A DNA stretch of 64,000 nt from Shimia thalassica. GTDB lineage: Bacteria; Pseudomonadota; Alphaproteobacteria; Rhodobacterales; Rhodobacteraceae. The translations under genes were made by a program, and so were the position numbers. Each line of letters opens with the position of its first letter. The stretch's first letter is position 1. The stretch lies in contig NZ_CYTW01000001.1 of NCBI RefSeq assembly GCF_001458215.1, positions 1,984,001 to 2,048,000 of the forward strand, given 5' to 3'. Of this stretch, positions 9,116-17,368 are shown piece by piece. The notes under the pieces are model-generated. The model did no database searches, was not told the origin of the DNA, and worked only from the letters and a program-made list of their open reading frames with translations.

Positions 9116-9898
9116 ATGATCGTCGTAGAAGACGTTCACAAGCATTTTGGCGGCTTTCGGGCTGTTGATGGTGCGACGCTCAAGATCGAACCGGGTTCGA
9201 TCACCGGCTTGATCGGTCCAAACGGGGCCGGAAAAACCACACTTTTCAATGTGATCGCAGGTGTTCTGAATCCTACGTCAGGCAAAGTGCTTATGGCGGG
9301 TGAAGACATCACGGGATTGCCGCCGCACGAATTGTTCCACAAGGGATTGCTGCGCACGTTCCAGATTGCGCATGAGTTCAGCTCGATGACATGCCGCGAG
9401 AACCTGATGATGGTGCCGGGCACGCAGTCGGGTGAAACGCTGTGGAACACATGGTTTGGCCGCAAGCGAATCGCGGACGAGGAACGCGCATTGCGCGCCA
9501 AGGCGGACGAGGTTCTGGAGTTTCTGACCATCTCGCATATCGCCGACCTGAAGGCGGGCGAAGTCTCGGGGGGCCAGAAAAAGCTGCTGGAACTCGGGCG
9601 CACCATGATGGTTGATGCCAAGATCGTGTTTCTGGACGAGGTGGGCGCCGGTGTGAACCGTACCCTGCTTTATACCATTGCGGATGCCATCAAGCGCCTG
9701 AACGAAGAGCGCGGATACACGTTTGTTGTCATTGAACACGATATGGAGTTCATCGGCCGCATCTGTAATCCCGTGATCTGTATGGCCGAAGGCAAGGTTC
9801 TTGCCGAGGGTACGCTGGACGAGATCAAGGCGAACGAACAGGTGATCGAGGCCTATCTGGGCACCGGCCTTAAGAACAAAGAGATGATGGAAGCATGA
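9116..9898 (+). CDS. livG: branched-chain amino-acid ABC transporter ATP-binding protein LivG
   Basis: This 260-residue ABC ATPase has Walker A GPNGAGKT (near residue 33), signature VSGGQKKLLELGR, Walker B KIVFLDEVGAGVN and an H-loop in VVIEHDMEFI. It belongs to the LivG branch, which energises uptake together with LivF. One visible oddity is that the D-loop after Walker B reads EVGAGVN rather than the usual EPxAGxN. The stop overlaps the start of a small secreted protein gene by four bases (ATGA), so that small gene is coupled to it. Confidence 0.93.
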   Translation: MIVVEDVHKHFGGFRAVDGATLKIEPGSITGLIGPNGAGKTTLFNVIAGVLNPTSGKVLMAGEDITGLPPHELFHKGLLRTFQIAHEFSSMTCRENLMMVPGTQSGETLWNTWFGRKRIADEERALRAKADEVLEFLTISHIADLKAGEVSGGQKKLLELGRTMMVDAKIVFLDEVGAGVNRTLLYTIADAIKRLNEERGYTFVVIEHDMEFIGRICNPVICMAEGKVLAEGTLDEIKANEQVIEAYLGTGLKNKEMMEA

Positions 9899-10110
9899 TC
9901 GCGCGTTTTGCTTTTGCCGCGATGGGTCTTTCGGTTTTGACGACCCTGCCCGTTCACGCCGATAACCCTGTGGTGAAATGCGATTGCGACCGGATCGGTG
10001 ATCCAAACCGGGCATGTCAGGACGCGGGTCTTGCTGTTCGGGCGGAAAACACCGTTGGCGGCCGGTATCTTGCGTCATTTCAACATCTTGGAACCTACAG
10101 CGCCACCTGA
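9895..10110 (+). CDS. small secreted Cys-containing protein inside the liv operon
   Basis: This 71-residue protein has a signal peptide (MIARFAFAAMGLSVLTTLPVHA-DN). The mature part is short, with three cysteines (KCDCDRIGDPNRACQDAG), including a CxC. The start overlaps the livG stop by four bases, and livF follows after 73 bases, so it is an integral part of the transport operon. I do not recognise the family. A periplasmic accessory of the transporter is an inference from position only. Confidence 0.6.
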   Translation: MIARFAFAAMGLSVLTTLPVHADNPVVKCDCDRIGDPNRACQDAGLAVRAENTVGGRYLASFQHLGTYSAT

Positions 10111-10183
10111 GCGCGTCACGGTTTCCTGTTTCAGACAAAGGCATTTGCCGGGCCTCAACCGGCAACAGAAGGGACAAAAGACG

Positions 10184-10891
10184 ATGAGCTTTCTGATCGG
10201 ACAGAACATGACCGGCGGCTACGGAAAAGGGCCGGACATTCTGCATGACTGCACGATTGAAGTCGACAAAGGCGAGATCGCCGTCATTGTCGGCCCGAAC
10301 GGTGCCGGAAAATCGACGGCAATGAAGGCTGTTTTCGGAATGTTGAACGTGCATTCTGGAACGGTATTTCTGGATGGGGAGGATATCACCCATCTGACGC
10401 CACAGGCGCGCGTGCAAAAGGGCATGGGCTTTGTGCCCCAGACCCACAACATTTTCACGTCGATGTCGGTGGAAGAAAACCTCGAGATGGGGGCGTTCAT
10501 CCGTAAGGACGACATTTCCGAGACCATGGAGCAGGTCTATGAACTGTTCCCGATCCTCAAGGAAAAGCGCAACCAACACGCAGGCGAATTGTCCGGCGGG
10601 CAGCGCCAGCAGGTCGCTGTGGGCCGCGCGTTGATGACCAAGCCGAAGCTGTTGATGCTGGACGAGCCCACCGCAGGCGTGTCGCCCATCGTAATGGATG
10701 AGCTGTTCGACCGCATCATCGAGGTCAGCCGCACCGGCCTGCCCATTCTGATGGTGGAACAGAACGCCAAGCAAGCCCTTGAAATCGCGGACAAGGGCTA
10801 TGTTCTGGTGCAAGGCGCCAATGCCTATTCCGGCTCGGGCAAAGAACTTCTGGCCGACCCGGAAGTGCGCAAATCGTTCCTGGGTGGGTAA
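10184..10891 (+). CDS. livF: branched-chain amino-acid ABC transporter ATP-binding protein LivF
   Basis: This 235-residue ABC ATPase has Walker A GPNGAGKST, Q-loop 'GFVPQTHNIF', signature LSGGQRQQVAVGRA, Walker B KLLMLDEPTAGVSP and H-loop 'MVEQNAKQAL', all LivF-like. The ATG at 10184 is preferred because it has an AGAAGGG upstream and matches the normal start (MSFLIGQNMTGGYG). The frame stays open further upstream, but that part is not LivF-like. It pairs with LivG to power the permease. A 55-residue secreted protein gene starts three bases after its stop. Confidence 0.93.
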   Translation: MSFLIGQNMTGGYGKGPDILHDCTIEVDKGEIAVIVGPNGAGKSTAMKAVFGMLNVHSGTVFLDGEDITHLTPQARVQKGMGFVPQTHNIFTSMSVEENLEMGAFIRKDDISETMEQVYELFPILKEKRNQHAGELSGGQRQQVAVGRALMTKPKLLMLDEPTAGVSPIVMDELFDRIIEVSRTGLPILMVEQNAKQALEIADKGYVLVQGANAYSGSGKELLADPEVRKSFLGG

Positions 10892-10894
10892 CAC

Positions 10895-11062
10895 ATGATC
10901 CGTTGGGTTGCAGCTTTGACACTTTTGGCGACGCCGGCCTTGGCTGGTGGCCCGAAGTGCCTCACTGAAAAGACCTTCACCATCACGTCGGACAACTGCG
11001 TTGCGACTGAGGGCAAGGATCCGAATGTGTATGGCGAGACCTGTGTCGAAGGTGACACCTAA
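10895..11062 (+). CDS. second small secreted Cys-containing protein in the liv operon
   Basis: This 55-residue frame begins at ATG 10895, right after the livF stop, and ends with TAA at 11060-11062. It has a compact signal peptide (MIRWVAALTLLATPALA-GG). The mature peptide of about 38 residues has three cysteines (PKCLTEKTFTI, DNCVATEG, GETCVEG). It lies between livF and livH on the same strand. It is not clearly similar to the other small secreted protein at 9895-10110. Its function is unknown. The signal peptide and its tight position in the operon support a real gene. Confidence 0.6.
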   Translation: MIRWVAALTLLATPALAGGPKCLTEKTFTITSDNCVATEGKDPNVYGETCVEGDT

Positions 11063-11102
11063 TGAATGACAAAAAGAATATCGAAACGAGAGACGTGACC
11101 TG

Positions 11103-12113
11103 ATGGACTTTCTGAATGGCCTTGTGGCCCTCTCAAACTTTGTGCTGATCCCAGCGGTCGCCTACGGAAGCCAGCTGGCTTTGGGCGCGCTCGGGGTGAC
11201 GCTTATCTATGGCATCCTGCGGTTCTCGAACTTTGCCCATGGCGACACCATGGCGTTCGGGGCAATGGTGACAGTGCTGGTAACATGGTGGTTGCAGGGC
11301 ATGGGCGTGAGCTTTGGCCCGCTGCCGACCGCCCTGCTCGCCCTGCCCTTTGGCATTCTCGGCACCATAGGGCTGGTGTTGTTAACCGACAGTGTCGTCT
11401 ATCGGTTTTATCGAGAACAAAAGGCCAAACCCGTGATCCTTGTGATTGTGTCTATGGGTGTGATGTTCATCATGAACGGCCTTGTGCGCTTTATCATCGG
11501 GCCCAACGATCAAAAATTCGCGGATGGTGAACGTTTCATTATCTCCGTGCGTGAATTCAAGGCTATGACCGGTCTGCGCGAAGGTCTGGCGATCAAGACC
11601 ACACAAGGTCTGACAGTTGTTGTTGCCGTCATCTGTGTGGCGGCGCTGTTCTGGTTCCTGAACCGCACGCGCACGGGGAAATCCATGCGCGCCTATTCCG
11701 ACAACGAGGATCTGGCGCTGTTGTCCGGCATCAATCCCGAGCGCGTCGTGATGTACACATGGATGATCGTGGCGGCACTCGCGACGATTGCGGGCGTGCT
11801 CTATGGTCTGGATAAAACCTTCAAACCGTTTGTTTATTTCCAGCTTTTGCTGCCGATCTTTGCATCCGCCATTGTCGGGGGGCTGGGCAATCCGCTGGGC
11901 GCGATTGCTGGCGGTTTCATCATCGCCTTTTCGGAAGTGACAATCACATATGCGTGGAAAAAGGTTCTGACCTATTGGTTGCCCGAGCCGCTTGAACCCT
12001 CCAGCCTCGTGCAACTGTTGTCCACAGACTATAAATTCGCGGTCAGCTTTGTCATTCTGATCGTCGTGCTTTTGTTTAAGCCAACCGGCATCTTCAAAGG
12101 AAAATCGGTATGA
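11103..12113 (+). CDS. livH: branched-chain amino-acid ABC transporter permease LivH
   Basis: This 336-residue inner-membrane permease has about eight hydrophobic segments. It contains the LivH hallmark 'LALGALGVTLIYGILRFSNFAHGD' near the N-terminus and the cytoplasmic coupling motif 'GKSMRAYSDNEDLALLSGINPERV'. A glycine-rich 'ASAIVGGLGNPLGAIAGG' segment precedes the last helices. It forms the channel together with LivM, whose start overlaps the livH stop by four bases. Confidence 0.93.
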   Translation: MDFLNGLVALSNFVLIPAVAYGSQLALGALGVTLIYGILRFSNFAHGDTMAFGAMVTVLVTWWLQGMGVSFGPLPTALLALPFGILGTIGLVLLTDSVVYRFYREQKAKPVILVIVSMGVMFIMNGLVRFIIGPNDQKFADGERFIISVREFKAMTGLREGLAIKTTQGLTVVVAVICVAALFWFLNRTRTGKSMRAYSDNEDLALLSGINPERVVMYTWMIVAALATIAGVLYGLDKTFKPFVYFQLLLPIFASAIVGGLGNPLGAIAGGFIIAFSEVTITYAWKKVLTYWLPEPLEPSSLVQLLSTDYKFAVSFVILIVVLLFKPTGIFKGKSV

Positions 12114-13411
12114 ACGATACAGTGAAAAATTCGCTGCTGTTCGCAGCTGTTGCGGCGCTGATTGTTGGCACCGGTTTCATGCAATCGTGGAATTCGGCGC
12201 TTGGATTGCTGAACATGGGATTGATCTCGGCCATCATGGCGTTGGGGGTGAACCTTCAGTGGGGCTTTGCCGGGTTGTTCAACGTCGGTGTGATGGGGTT
12301 TGTCGCGCTGGGTGGTCTGGCGGTTGTAATGACCTCGATGCCCCCCGTGACCGAAGCATGGGCCGCGGGTGGCCTGCGTGTCATGGCTGCGTTGGCCTTT
12401 GGGGCCGCAACGATTGTCGCGACGGTCTTTGCCTATAAACGTCTTGCAGGCAGAGCACGCACCGTGGCCGTTCTGGCCATTTTGATCGGTGGCTTCTTTA
12501 TCTACCGTGCGCTGTTTGATCCCGCTGTCGAGGCGATTGAGGCAATCAATCCGGCCGCCACGGGATATCTCGGCGGTCTTGGCCTGCCGGTTCTGCTGGC
12601 TTGGGTCATGGGCGGTTTGCTGGCTGCGGGTGTTGCCTGGCTGATTGGGAAAACCGCACTGGGCCTTCGGTCGGATTACCTTGCCATTGCGACCTTGGGT
12701 ATTGCGGAAATCATCATTGCGGTGATGAAAAACGAAGACTGGCTGGCGCGAGGCGTGAAAAACGTCAATGGCCTGCCCCGCCCCGTGCCCAAAGAGATCG
12801 ACCTGCAAGAAACCGAAAGCTTTGTGCAGGCTGCGCAAAATCTGGGGATGGATCCGGTCACGGCCTCGTCCCTCTATGTAAAAGCGGGCTATTCGCTTTT
12901 GTTCGCAGCGGTTCTGATCTTGATCCTTGTGGCGTCGCAACTGGCCTTGAAAAGCCCTTGGGGCCGCATGATGCGCGCCATCCGCGACAATGAAGTTGCC
13001 GCCGAGGCGATGGGCAAAAACGTCACCCGCCGCCACTTGCAGATCTTTGTTCTTGGCTCGGCTGTCTGCGGCATCGCGGGCGCGATGATGACCACGCTGG
13101 ACGGGCAGCTGACACCGGGCACGTATAACCCTTTGCGCTTTACCTTCCTGATCTGGGTGATGGTGATTGTGGGTGGATCCGGAAACAACCTTGGCGCCGT
13201 TCTTGGTGGTTTCCTGATCTGGTGGCTCTGGATTCAGGTGGAACCGATCGGCCTCTGGACCATGGAACTGATCACAAGCGGTATGGCAGATGACAGCGCC
13301 CTGCGTGCCCATCTTCTTGATAGTGCGGCGCATATGCGTCTTATGACGATGGGGATTATTCTTCTGCTTGTTCTACGTTTCAGCCCCAGAGGGTTGATAC
13401 CGGAAAAATAG
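12110..13411 (+). CDS. livM: branched-chain amino-acid ABC transporter permease LivM
   Basis: This 433-residue polytopic permease partners LivH. The LivM family features are visible: 'GLINMGLISAIMALGVNLQWGFAGLFNVGVMGF' near the start, 'RSDYLAIATLGIAEII' in the middle and the coupling motif 'GRMMRAIRDNEVAAEAMGKNVTRRHL'. The C-terminus ends with 'LVLRFSPRGLIPEK', typical of the family. The start overlaps the livH stop (ATGA). It is the last gene of the operon, followed after about 100 bases by a very strong terminator. Confidence 0.93.
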   Translation: MNDTVKNSLLFAAVAALIVGTGFMQSWNSALGLLNMGLISAIMALGVNLQWGFAGLFNVGVMGFVALGGLAVVMTSMPPVTEAWAAGGLRVMAALAFGAATIVATVFAYKRLAGRARTVAVLAILIGGFFIYRALFDPAVEAIEAINPAATGYLGGLGLPVLLAWVMGGLLAAGVAWLIGKTALGLRSDYLAIATLGIAEIIIAVMKNEDWLARGVKNVNGLPRPVPKEIDLQETESFVQAAQNLGMDPVTASSLYVKAGYSLLFAAVLILILVASQLALKSPWGRMMRAIRDNEVAAEAMGKNVTRRHLQIFVLGSAVCGIAGAMMTTLDGQLTPGTYNPLRFTFLIWVMVIVGGSGNNLGAVLGGFLIWWLWIQVEPIGLWTMELITSGMADDSALRAHLLDSAAHMRLMTMGIILLLVLRFSPRGLIPEK

Positions 13412-13512
13412 GAATGCACTTTGGAGGGTGAAAAAGGCCGTTCATCACAGCCAGTCCTCTAGGCGGAAGTGTTGCAAAACGAGAAACATCACGCAGCACG
13501 ACCGGCGCATCC

Positions 13513-13558
13513 AAACAAAAACACCCCCCGCAGATTTCTGAGGGGGGTGTTTTTGTTT
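13513..13558 (+). terminator. strong terminator of the liv operon
   Basis: Perfect 17-base arms (AAACAAAAACACCCCCC and its complement) have a 12-base loop and end in a T-rich arm. It lies about 100 bases after livM. The A-rich opposite side could also terminate the convergent orphan gene. Confidence 0.85.
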
Positions 13559-13678
13559 CGGAACGGCGGCTTTGCGGGACAAAGCACCATTTCGCTGCGA
13601 GTGCGCCAAGGTCTGCTTCCGTGAGTACTAGTAATGACATGGTCGACTTTAGAACTGTAACTTCGAAGTTACGAAAAT

Positions 13679-15175
13679 TTAGATTTCGCATCGATCGGTG
13701 ATTGCAAAAAGGTGACTCTCACCCACGGCCAAAACCGAGGCCGGTTCATTTAGGACACCCACAAATCCTGTAATTCGTTCCGCTGAATTGACTTCGGCGA
13801 ATTCCAGCATATCTGGCGAAACATAGATTTTGCCCGAACGACGATCGTTAACAACGTAAGTCTGCCAAGCATCTACGTAGTAGATCGTGACTTGGTGTCG
13901 CCAAGGGTTCTCAGTAGGAAAGCGATTAATGCGTGTAACGGACAGATCTACATCTAGCAAAAAGATACCATTCTCAGACTGGATGAGATGCAGTGGCCCT
14001 AACGTGCGAATGAAAGGGAAATTGCCAATAATATCGTAGCGAAGTGGCTCAATATCTTCGAAGTTTGCACCGTCGAAAATCGCAATCCCTTCTTCAGAGC
14101 GAACAAGTGCGGGCATGTCGCCAGCTAGGATTGTGACATCCGGTCGATAGAATGTTTTTGTGCCAGAGATTTCGTACGGCGGCTGCAAGTCTAAAATAAC
14201 TTGCGCCGTAGTTTGGTTTGGTCCCAGCGAGAAGGCTTTTGGAAGAACTGGTTGAACCACGACTTTCCAAAACCCAAACCGCGTTTCAACAATTGGCTGA
14301 ACCAGCTGGCCACTCCACCCAATCCAGGTTTCACTAGATGGATGGTAGTGCCAGTCGCCTCTGGGAGCGCTTCCTGCAAAAGTCAGGCCTTGGGGTGAAA
14401 TCCGAAAAATCAGTGGCTCGAAAGCGGAGTTGTTAGGAAATACTCTGACCAACCCATTGCTTATCTGAATTCTTGCGTCGCGAAGGTCACTGAAGATCCG
14501 CTGCCCTTCCGGCAGATCAATCTCAATTCGTCTCCACATTCCGCCAAAAACGCGAAACCAAACCGAACTGCTTTCAGCAGGGGTCGCACGATGCGGCCCG
14601 GTCAGTGCCATGACACCATTAGCTTCTGGTATGGTCCGGATGGATTTAGTTGGATCTTCATTGAAGATGGGCAGCTTTGCGTCTTTGTACATAACACCAC
14701 CGCTTAAACGAATGGCGGCCCCTGCCGATGTTTGCCGCACGTAAAGTTCACCAGAACCCTGATCAAAGAACGCGTTGTAGTAACCCTTTGTTTCTTCGAT
14801 TGGCCGCCAACTGGAAGCGCCATGCGGAATATAGAACACCACCCTTGGCCTTGATCCGAGGCCGTAAGCGTCGTGTTTTGGGGAAATTCGGATTCCTTGC
14901 TCGAATGCGCCCCCCCAGACATGCGGGAAATCACTTTCGATACGTTTCAGGTTGTTCCCGTCAAATTCATAGAGCTCATGCCGATTGAACGCGTTAACAA
15001 CCAGTCCAGCATACCCAGGAAGACCCCTTGGGCGCGTAGCTATGCGGTAAGGTTGTTCGACCTCGACTCTTAGAGTTGGTTCACTCCCAGCAACAGGCAC
15101 CATACAATATTCTGCTGCGAAAGTGGTATTTGCACAGAGCACAATAACGAAGGCCAGAATTGGTTGGAGGTACAT
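13679..15175 (-). CDS. orphan secreted protein, possible beta-propeller
   Basis: This is a protein of about 498 residues with a signal peptide (MYLQPILAFVIVLCANTTFA-AEYC). The ATG at 15175 is chosen because AGGA lies just upstream and the signal peptide begins there; the frame is open further up without one. The mature protein is rich in short beta-strand-like stretches with recurring aromatic residues and no recognised domain. One Cys lies at each end of the mature chain (AEYC and DRCEI), which could staple the first and last strands of a propeller; this is an inference. Base composition is clearly lower in G+C than in the neighbours, with many A/T-ending codons, which suggests acquisition by transfer. 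It lies alone between the liv operon and the HerA-like gene. Confidence 0.7.
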   Translation of the reverse strand: MYLQPILAFVIVLCANTTFAAEYCMVPVAGSEPTLRVEVEQPYRIATRPRGLPGYAGLVVNAFNRHELYEFDGNNLKRIESDFPHVWGGAFEQGIRISPKHDAYGLGSRPRVVFYIPHGASSWRPIEETKGYYNAFFDQGSGELYVRQTSAGAAIRLSGGVMYKDAKLPIFNEDPTKSIRTIPEANGVMALTGPHRATPAESSSVWFRVFGGMWRRIEIDLPEGQRIFSDLRDARIQISNGLVRVFPNNSAFEPLIFRISPQGLTFAGSAPRGDWHYHPSSETWIGWSGQLVQPIVETRFGFWKVVVQPVLPKAFSLGPNQTTAQVILDLQPPYEISGTKTFYRPDVTILAGDMPALVRSEEGIAIFDGANFEDIEPLRYDIIGNFPFIRTLGPLHLIQSENGIFLLDVDLSVTRINRFPTENPWRHQVTIYYVDAWQTYVVNDRRSGKIYVSPDMLEFAEVNSAERITGFVGVLNEPASVLAVGESHLFAITDRCEI

Positions 15176-15399
15176 GCTCGATCCTAGAGTGATGTTGATA
15201 GTACGATGCCAGCCGGTCAAATGAATTTCAATGTTGGTTTTGTACAGAAAAGCCGACCTCCATGCGTCCCGCAGCATCAATGAGAATTGGCTCAAACCTG
15301 ACATTGACACACGGCCAAGTTCAAACGCACCTCTGCCGAGAGACTTACATCAGAGCGGCCTTTCTTTGTTCATTCTCATTTAGAAGATGACACCGGCGT

Positions 15400-16941
15400 T
15401 CAGCGGCCTTTGAAGAGGCTGCCCAGAATGCCACGCACAAGTTTGCGGCCCGTGGTGCCAGACAGTTCTTTCATGACCATTTTCCCCATGGCCTCACCAA
15501 AGCTGTCTTGCTTGCGTGTGGTGCGTGACGTCGATCGTGTCACACGGGTGCCACTATAACGCCGCCCGGCGTTGAACTCGCGCTCGTGCGCCGGCATGTC
15601 TTCTTCCTGCGCTTCCAGAGCCTCGGCATCTGTTGCCGCTTTCTCGGCACGCTGTTTCAGGATTTCATAGGCCGACCGCCGGTCTTTCAACGTTTCGTAT
15701 TTGCCTGCCACAGGCGATGTATTGATCACCTGCTTGCGGTCCGAGGGATCAATGGGTCCCAGTTTGGACGATGGCGGACGAACGAGTGTGCGCTCGACAA
15801 TGCCGGGCACGCCCTTTTTCATGAGCATCGACGTGACGGCTTCGCCGACGCCGACCTCGCGAATGGCGTCCTCGGTCGAGAACCTCGGGTTATCGCGATA
15901 GGTTTCCGCCGCCAGCCGCAGCTGTTTGCGGTCCCGCGCGGTAAAGGCCCGCAAGGCGTGCTGAATGCGGTTGCCCAGCTGGCCCAGAATGTCTTCAGGA
16001 ATGTCAGAGGGGTTTTGCGAGATGAAATAGACGCCAACCCCTTTGGAGCGGATCAGACGCGCCACTTGTTCAACCTTGTCCACCAGAGCCTTTGGCGCAT
16101 CTTCAAACAGCAGATGCGCTTCGTCGAAAAAGAACACCAGTTTCGGCTTGTCCGGATCTCCCACTTCGGGCAGTTCCTCGAACAATTCCGAAAGCAACCA
16201 CAGCAGGAACGTCGCATAGAGACGTGGCGAGCCCATCAGCTTGTCCGCGGCAAGGATGTTGATCCGTCCCCGCCCGTCCGCGTCGGTCATCATAATATCG
16301 GTCAATTCCAGAGCGGGTTCGCCAAACAGCTTTGCACCACCCTGGTTTTCCAGAATAAGCAAGCGACGCTGGATCGCCCCCACCGATGCAACAGAGATGG
16401 CCCCGTAGCGCAGCGCGAGGTCTTTGCGGTTCTCGCCAACCCAGACAAGAAGCGCCTGCAGGTCTTTGAGGTCCAGCAACGGCAACCCCTGCTCATCCGC
16501 AAGACGGAACGCAATGTTCAGGATGCCTTCCTGTGCTTCGGAGAGTTCCAGAAGTCGCGCCAGCAACAAAGGCCCCATCTCGGCGACGGTGGTGCGCACC
16601 GGATGCCCCTGCTCGCCAAGCAGATCCCAGAACGTGACGGGAAATGCCTCGTATCCGTAATCATCAAACCCGATTTTGGCAGCACGGTCGGAAAATGCCT
16701 GATGAAGCTTGAAGGTTTCGCTTCCAGCGGCGGCAATTCCAGAAAGATCGCCTTTTACGTCCGACAGAAACACCGGCACGCCCGCTTTGGAGAAGCCTTC
16801 CGCCAGAATCTGAAGTGTCACGGACTTGCCCGTGCCGGTCGCACCGGCAACCAAACCATGTCGGTTGGCATACTTTAGTGTCAGACCCTGTTTGACGGCA
16901 TAGTTTTCGCCGCCCCCGCCAATAAATACCGAATCTTCCAA
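15400..16941 (-). CDS. HerA-like P-loop ATPase (DUF853/YjgR family)
   Basis: This cytoplasmic ATPase of about 513 residues belongs to the FtsK/HerA superfamily, YjgR branch. Visible motifs are Walker A GATGTGKSVT (near residue 38), 'VFLSDVKGDLSG', a Walker B-like 'LVFFFDEAHLLF' and the sensor region 'GVGVYFISQNPSDIPEDILGQLGNRIQHALRAF'. The C-terminal tail is basic and glycine-rich (RGILGSLFKGR). The cellular role of YjgR is poorly known; DNA translocation is presumed from relatives. I prefer the TTG at 16941 because GGGGA lies six bases before it. A GTG at 16956 is in frame but has no ribosome site. Confidence 0.85.
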   Translation of the reverse strand: MEDSVFIGGGGENYAVKQGLTLKYANRHGLVAGATGTGKSVTLQILAEGFSKAGVPVFLSDVKGDLSGIAAAGSETFKLHQAFSDRAAKIGFDDYGYEAFPVTFWDLLGEQGHPVRTTVAEMGPLLLARLLELSEAQEGILNIAFRLADEQGLPLLDLKDLQALLVWVGENRKDLALRYGAISVASVGAIQRRLLILENQGGAKLFGEPALELTDIMMTDADGRGRINILAADKLMGSPRLYATFLLWLLSELFEELPEVGDPDKPKLVFFFDEAHLLFEDAPKALVDKVEQVARLIRSKGVGVYFISQNPSDIPEDILGQLGNRIQHALRAFTARDRKQLRLAAETYRDNPRFSTEDAIREVGVGEAVTSMLMKKGVPGIVERTLVRPPSSKLGPIDPSDRKQVINTSPVAGKYETLKDRRSAYEILKQRAEKAATDAEALEAQEEDMPAHEREFNAGRRYSGTRVTRSTSRTTRKQDSFGEAMGKMVMKELSGTTGRKLVRGILGSLFKGR

Positions 16942-16999
16942 GACACATCCCCACACTGAAATTCTATTTTACCAAAATACAATCTTAACGAATTTGCGC

Positions 17000-17088
17000 C
17001 ACATTGAATCCATCCGAAACACCAAATTGGCTTTCGGATTGTTTCCTCCCTGTTGAACTGAGCCACGCAAATATTGCGTGGCTTTTTT
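17000..17088 (+). ncRNA. candidate small RNA with CU-rich anti-SD segment
   Basis: A stem (ATCCGAAA...TTTCGGAT) is followed by the single-stranded CU-rich segment TTTCCTCCCT. A textbook terminator comes next: arms AGCCACGCAA / TTGCGTGGCT, a 3-base loop and then seven T. No + strand gene lies upstream, so the terminator implies its own transcript. A CCUCC-type motif that can pair with Shine-Dalgarno sequences is a feature of known Rhodobacter small RNAs. The 5' end is not defined, because I see no clear promoter. Coordinates are approximate. Confidence 0.4.
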
Positions 17089-17125
17089 TGTGCAATATCA
17101 AACCGAAGAACATCGTTTTTTACTG

Positions 17126-17154
17126 TTGACGGGTCGCTTTTTTATTCGTAGCGT
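17126..17154 (+). promoter_or_regulatory. predicted sigma-70 promoter for the second candidate small RNA
   Basis: TTGACG and TAGCGT are separated by 17 bases. Transcription would start near 17161, giving a transcript of about 68 bases to the terminator at 17200-17228. Confidence 0.45.
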
Positions 17155-17160
17155 TCCCTC

Positions 17161-17228
17161 AATGAATAAGTCGGCCAGTCCGACGGGGAGTGAATATGGA
17201 AAAGAGGCCTTAGGGCCTCTTTTCTTAT
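17161..17228 (+). ncRNA. candidate short terminated transcript (sRNA or leader)
   Basis: Downstream of the predicted promoter lies a small stem (GTCGG/CCGAC). GGGGAG and ATG follow, opening a five-codon frame (MEKRP then TAG) that runs into a strong terminator (AAAAGAGGCC / GGCCTCTTTT, 4-base loop). It could be an independent small RNA, or a leader whose tiny frame overlaps the terminator, as in attenuation. The next gene downstream is ialB, 140 bases further on. Confidence 0.4.
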
Positions 17229-17245
17229 TTTGGGCTTGATTCAGA

Positions 17246-17262
17246 GGTGACCTTAGGTCACC
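17246..17262. promoter_or_regulatory. perfect 7+3+7 palindrome upstream of ialB-like gene
   Basis: GGTGACC-TTA-GGTCACC. A T-run follows only after 11 bases, so it is not a standard terminator. An operator or mRNA hairpin is possible. Like the preceding terminator, it has CCTTAGG at its centre. Confidence 0.4.
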
Positions 17263-17368
17263 CTGCGGCGATTTTTTGCCTTGTTGGAAAATAGCCGCCC
17301 GTTTGCCCTGACATTGCTGCCAACGCATGTTAAGCGAATATCGACACAACAAACTGGCGGTTTGATTC

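Larger units (their letters stand above)
16942..17368. other. gene-free region with several hairpins and candidate small RNAs
   Basis: This gap of about 430 bases between the HerA-like gene and ialB holds no convincing protein gene. It contains two rho-independent terminators on the + strand with no coding region before them (17061-17088 and 17200-17228), a likely promoter between them, and a third perfect hairpin upstream of ialB. On the - strand a TAAAAT box about 25 bases upstream of the HerA-like start may be its -10 element. Confidence 0.6.

Noticed and set aside
9278-10894. 538-codon antisense frame across livG, the small protein gene and livF
   Set aside because: It spans three real + strand genes; the frame is kept open by third-position G/C bias only.
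12029-13333. 434-codon antisense frame opposite livM
   Set aside because: Highly basic, low-complexity translation without similarity, fully covered by livM.
15586-16878. 430-codon frame opposite the HerA-like gene
   Set aside because: Shadow of a gene with intact ATPase motifs; no ribosome site.
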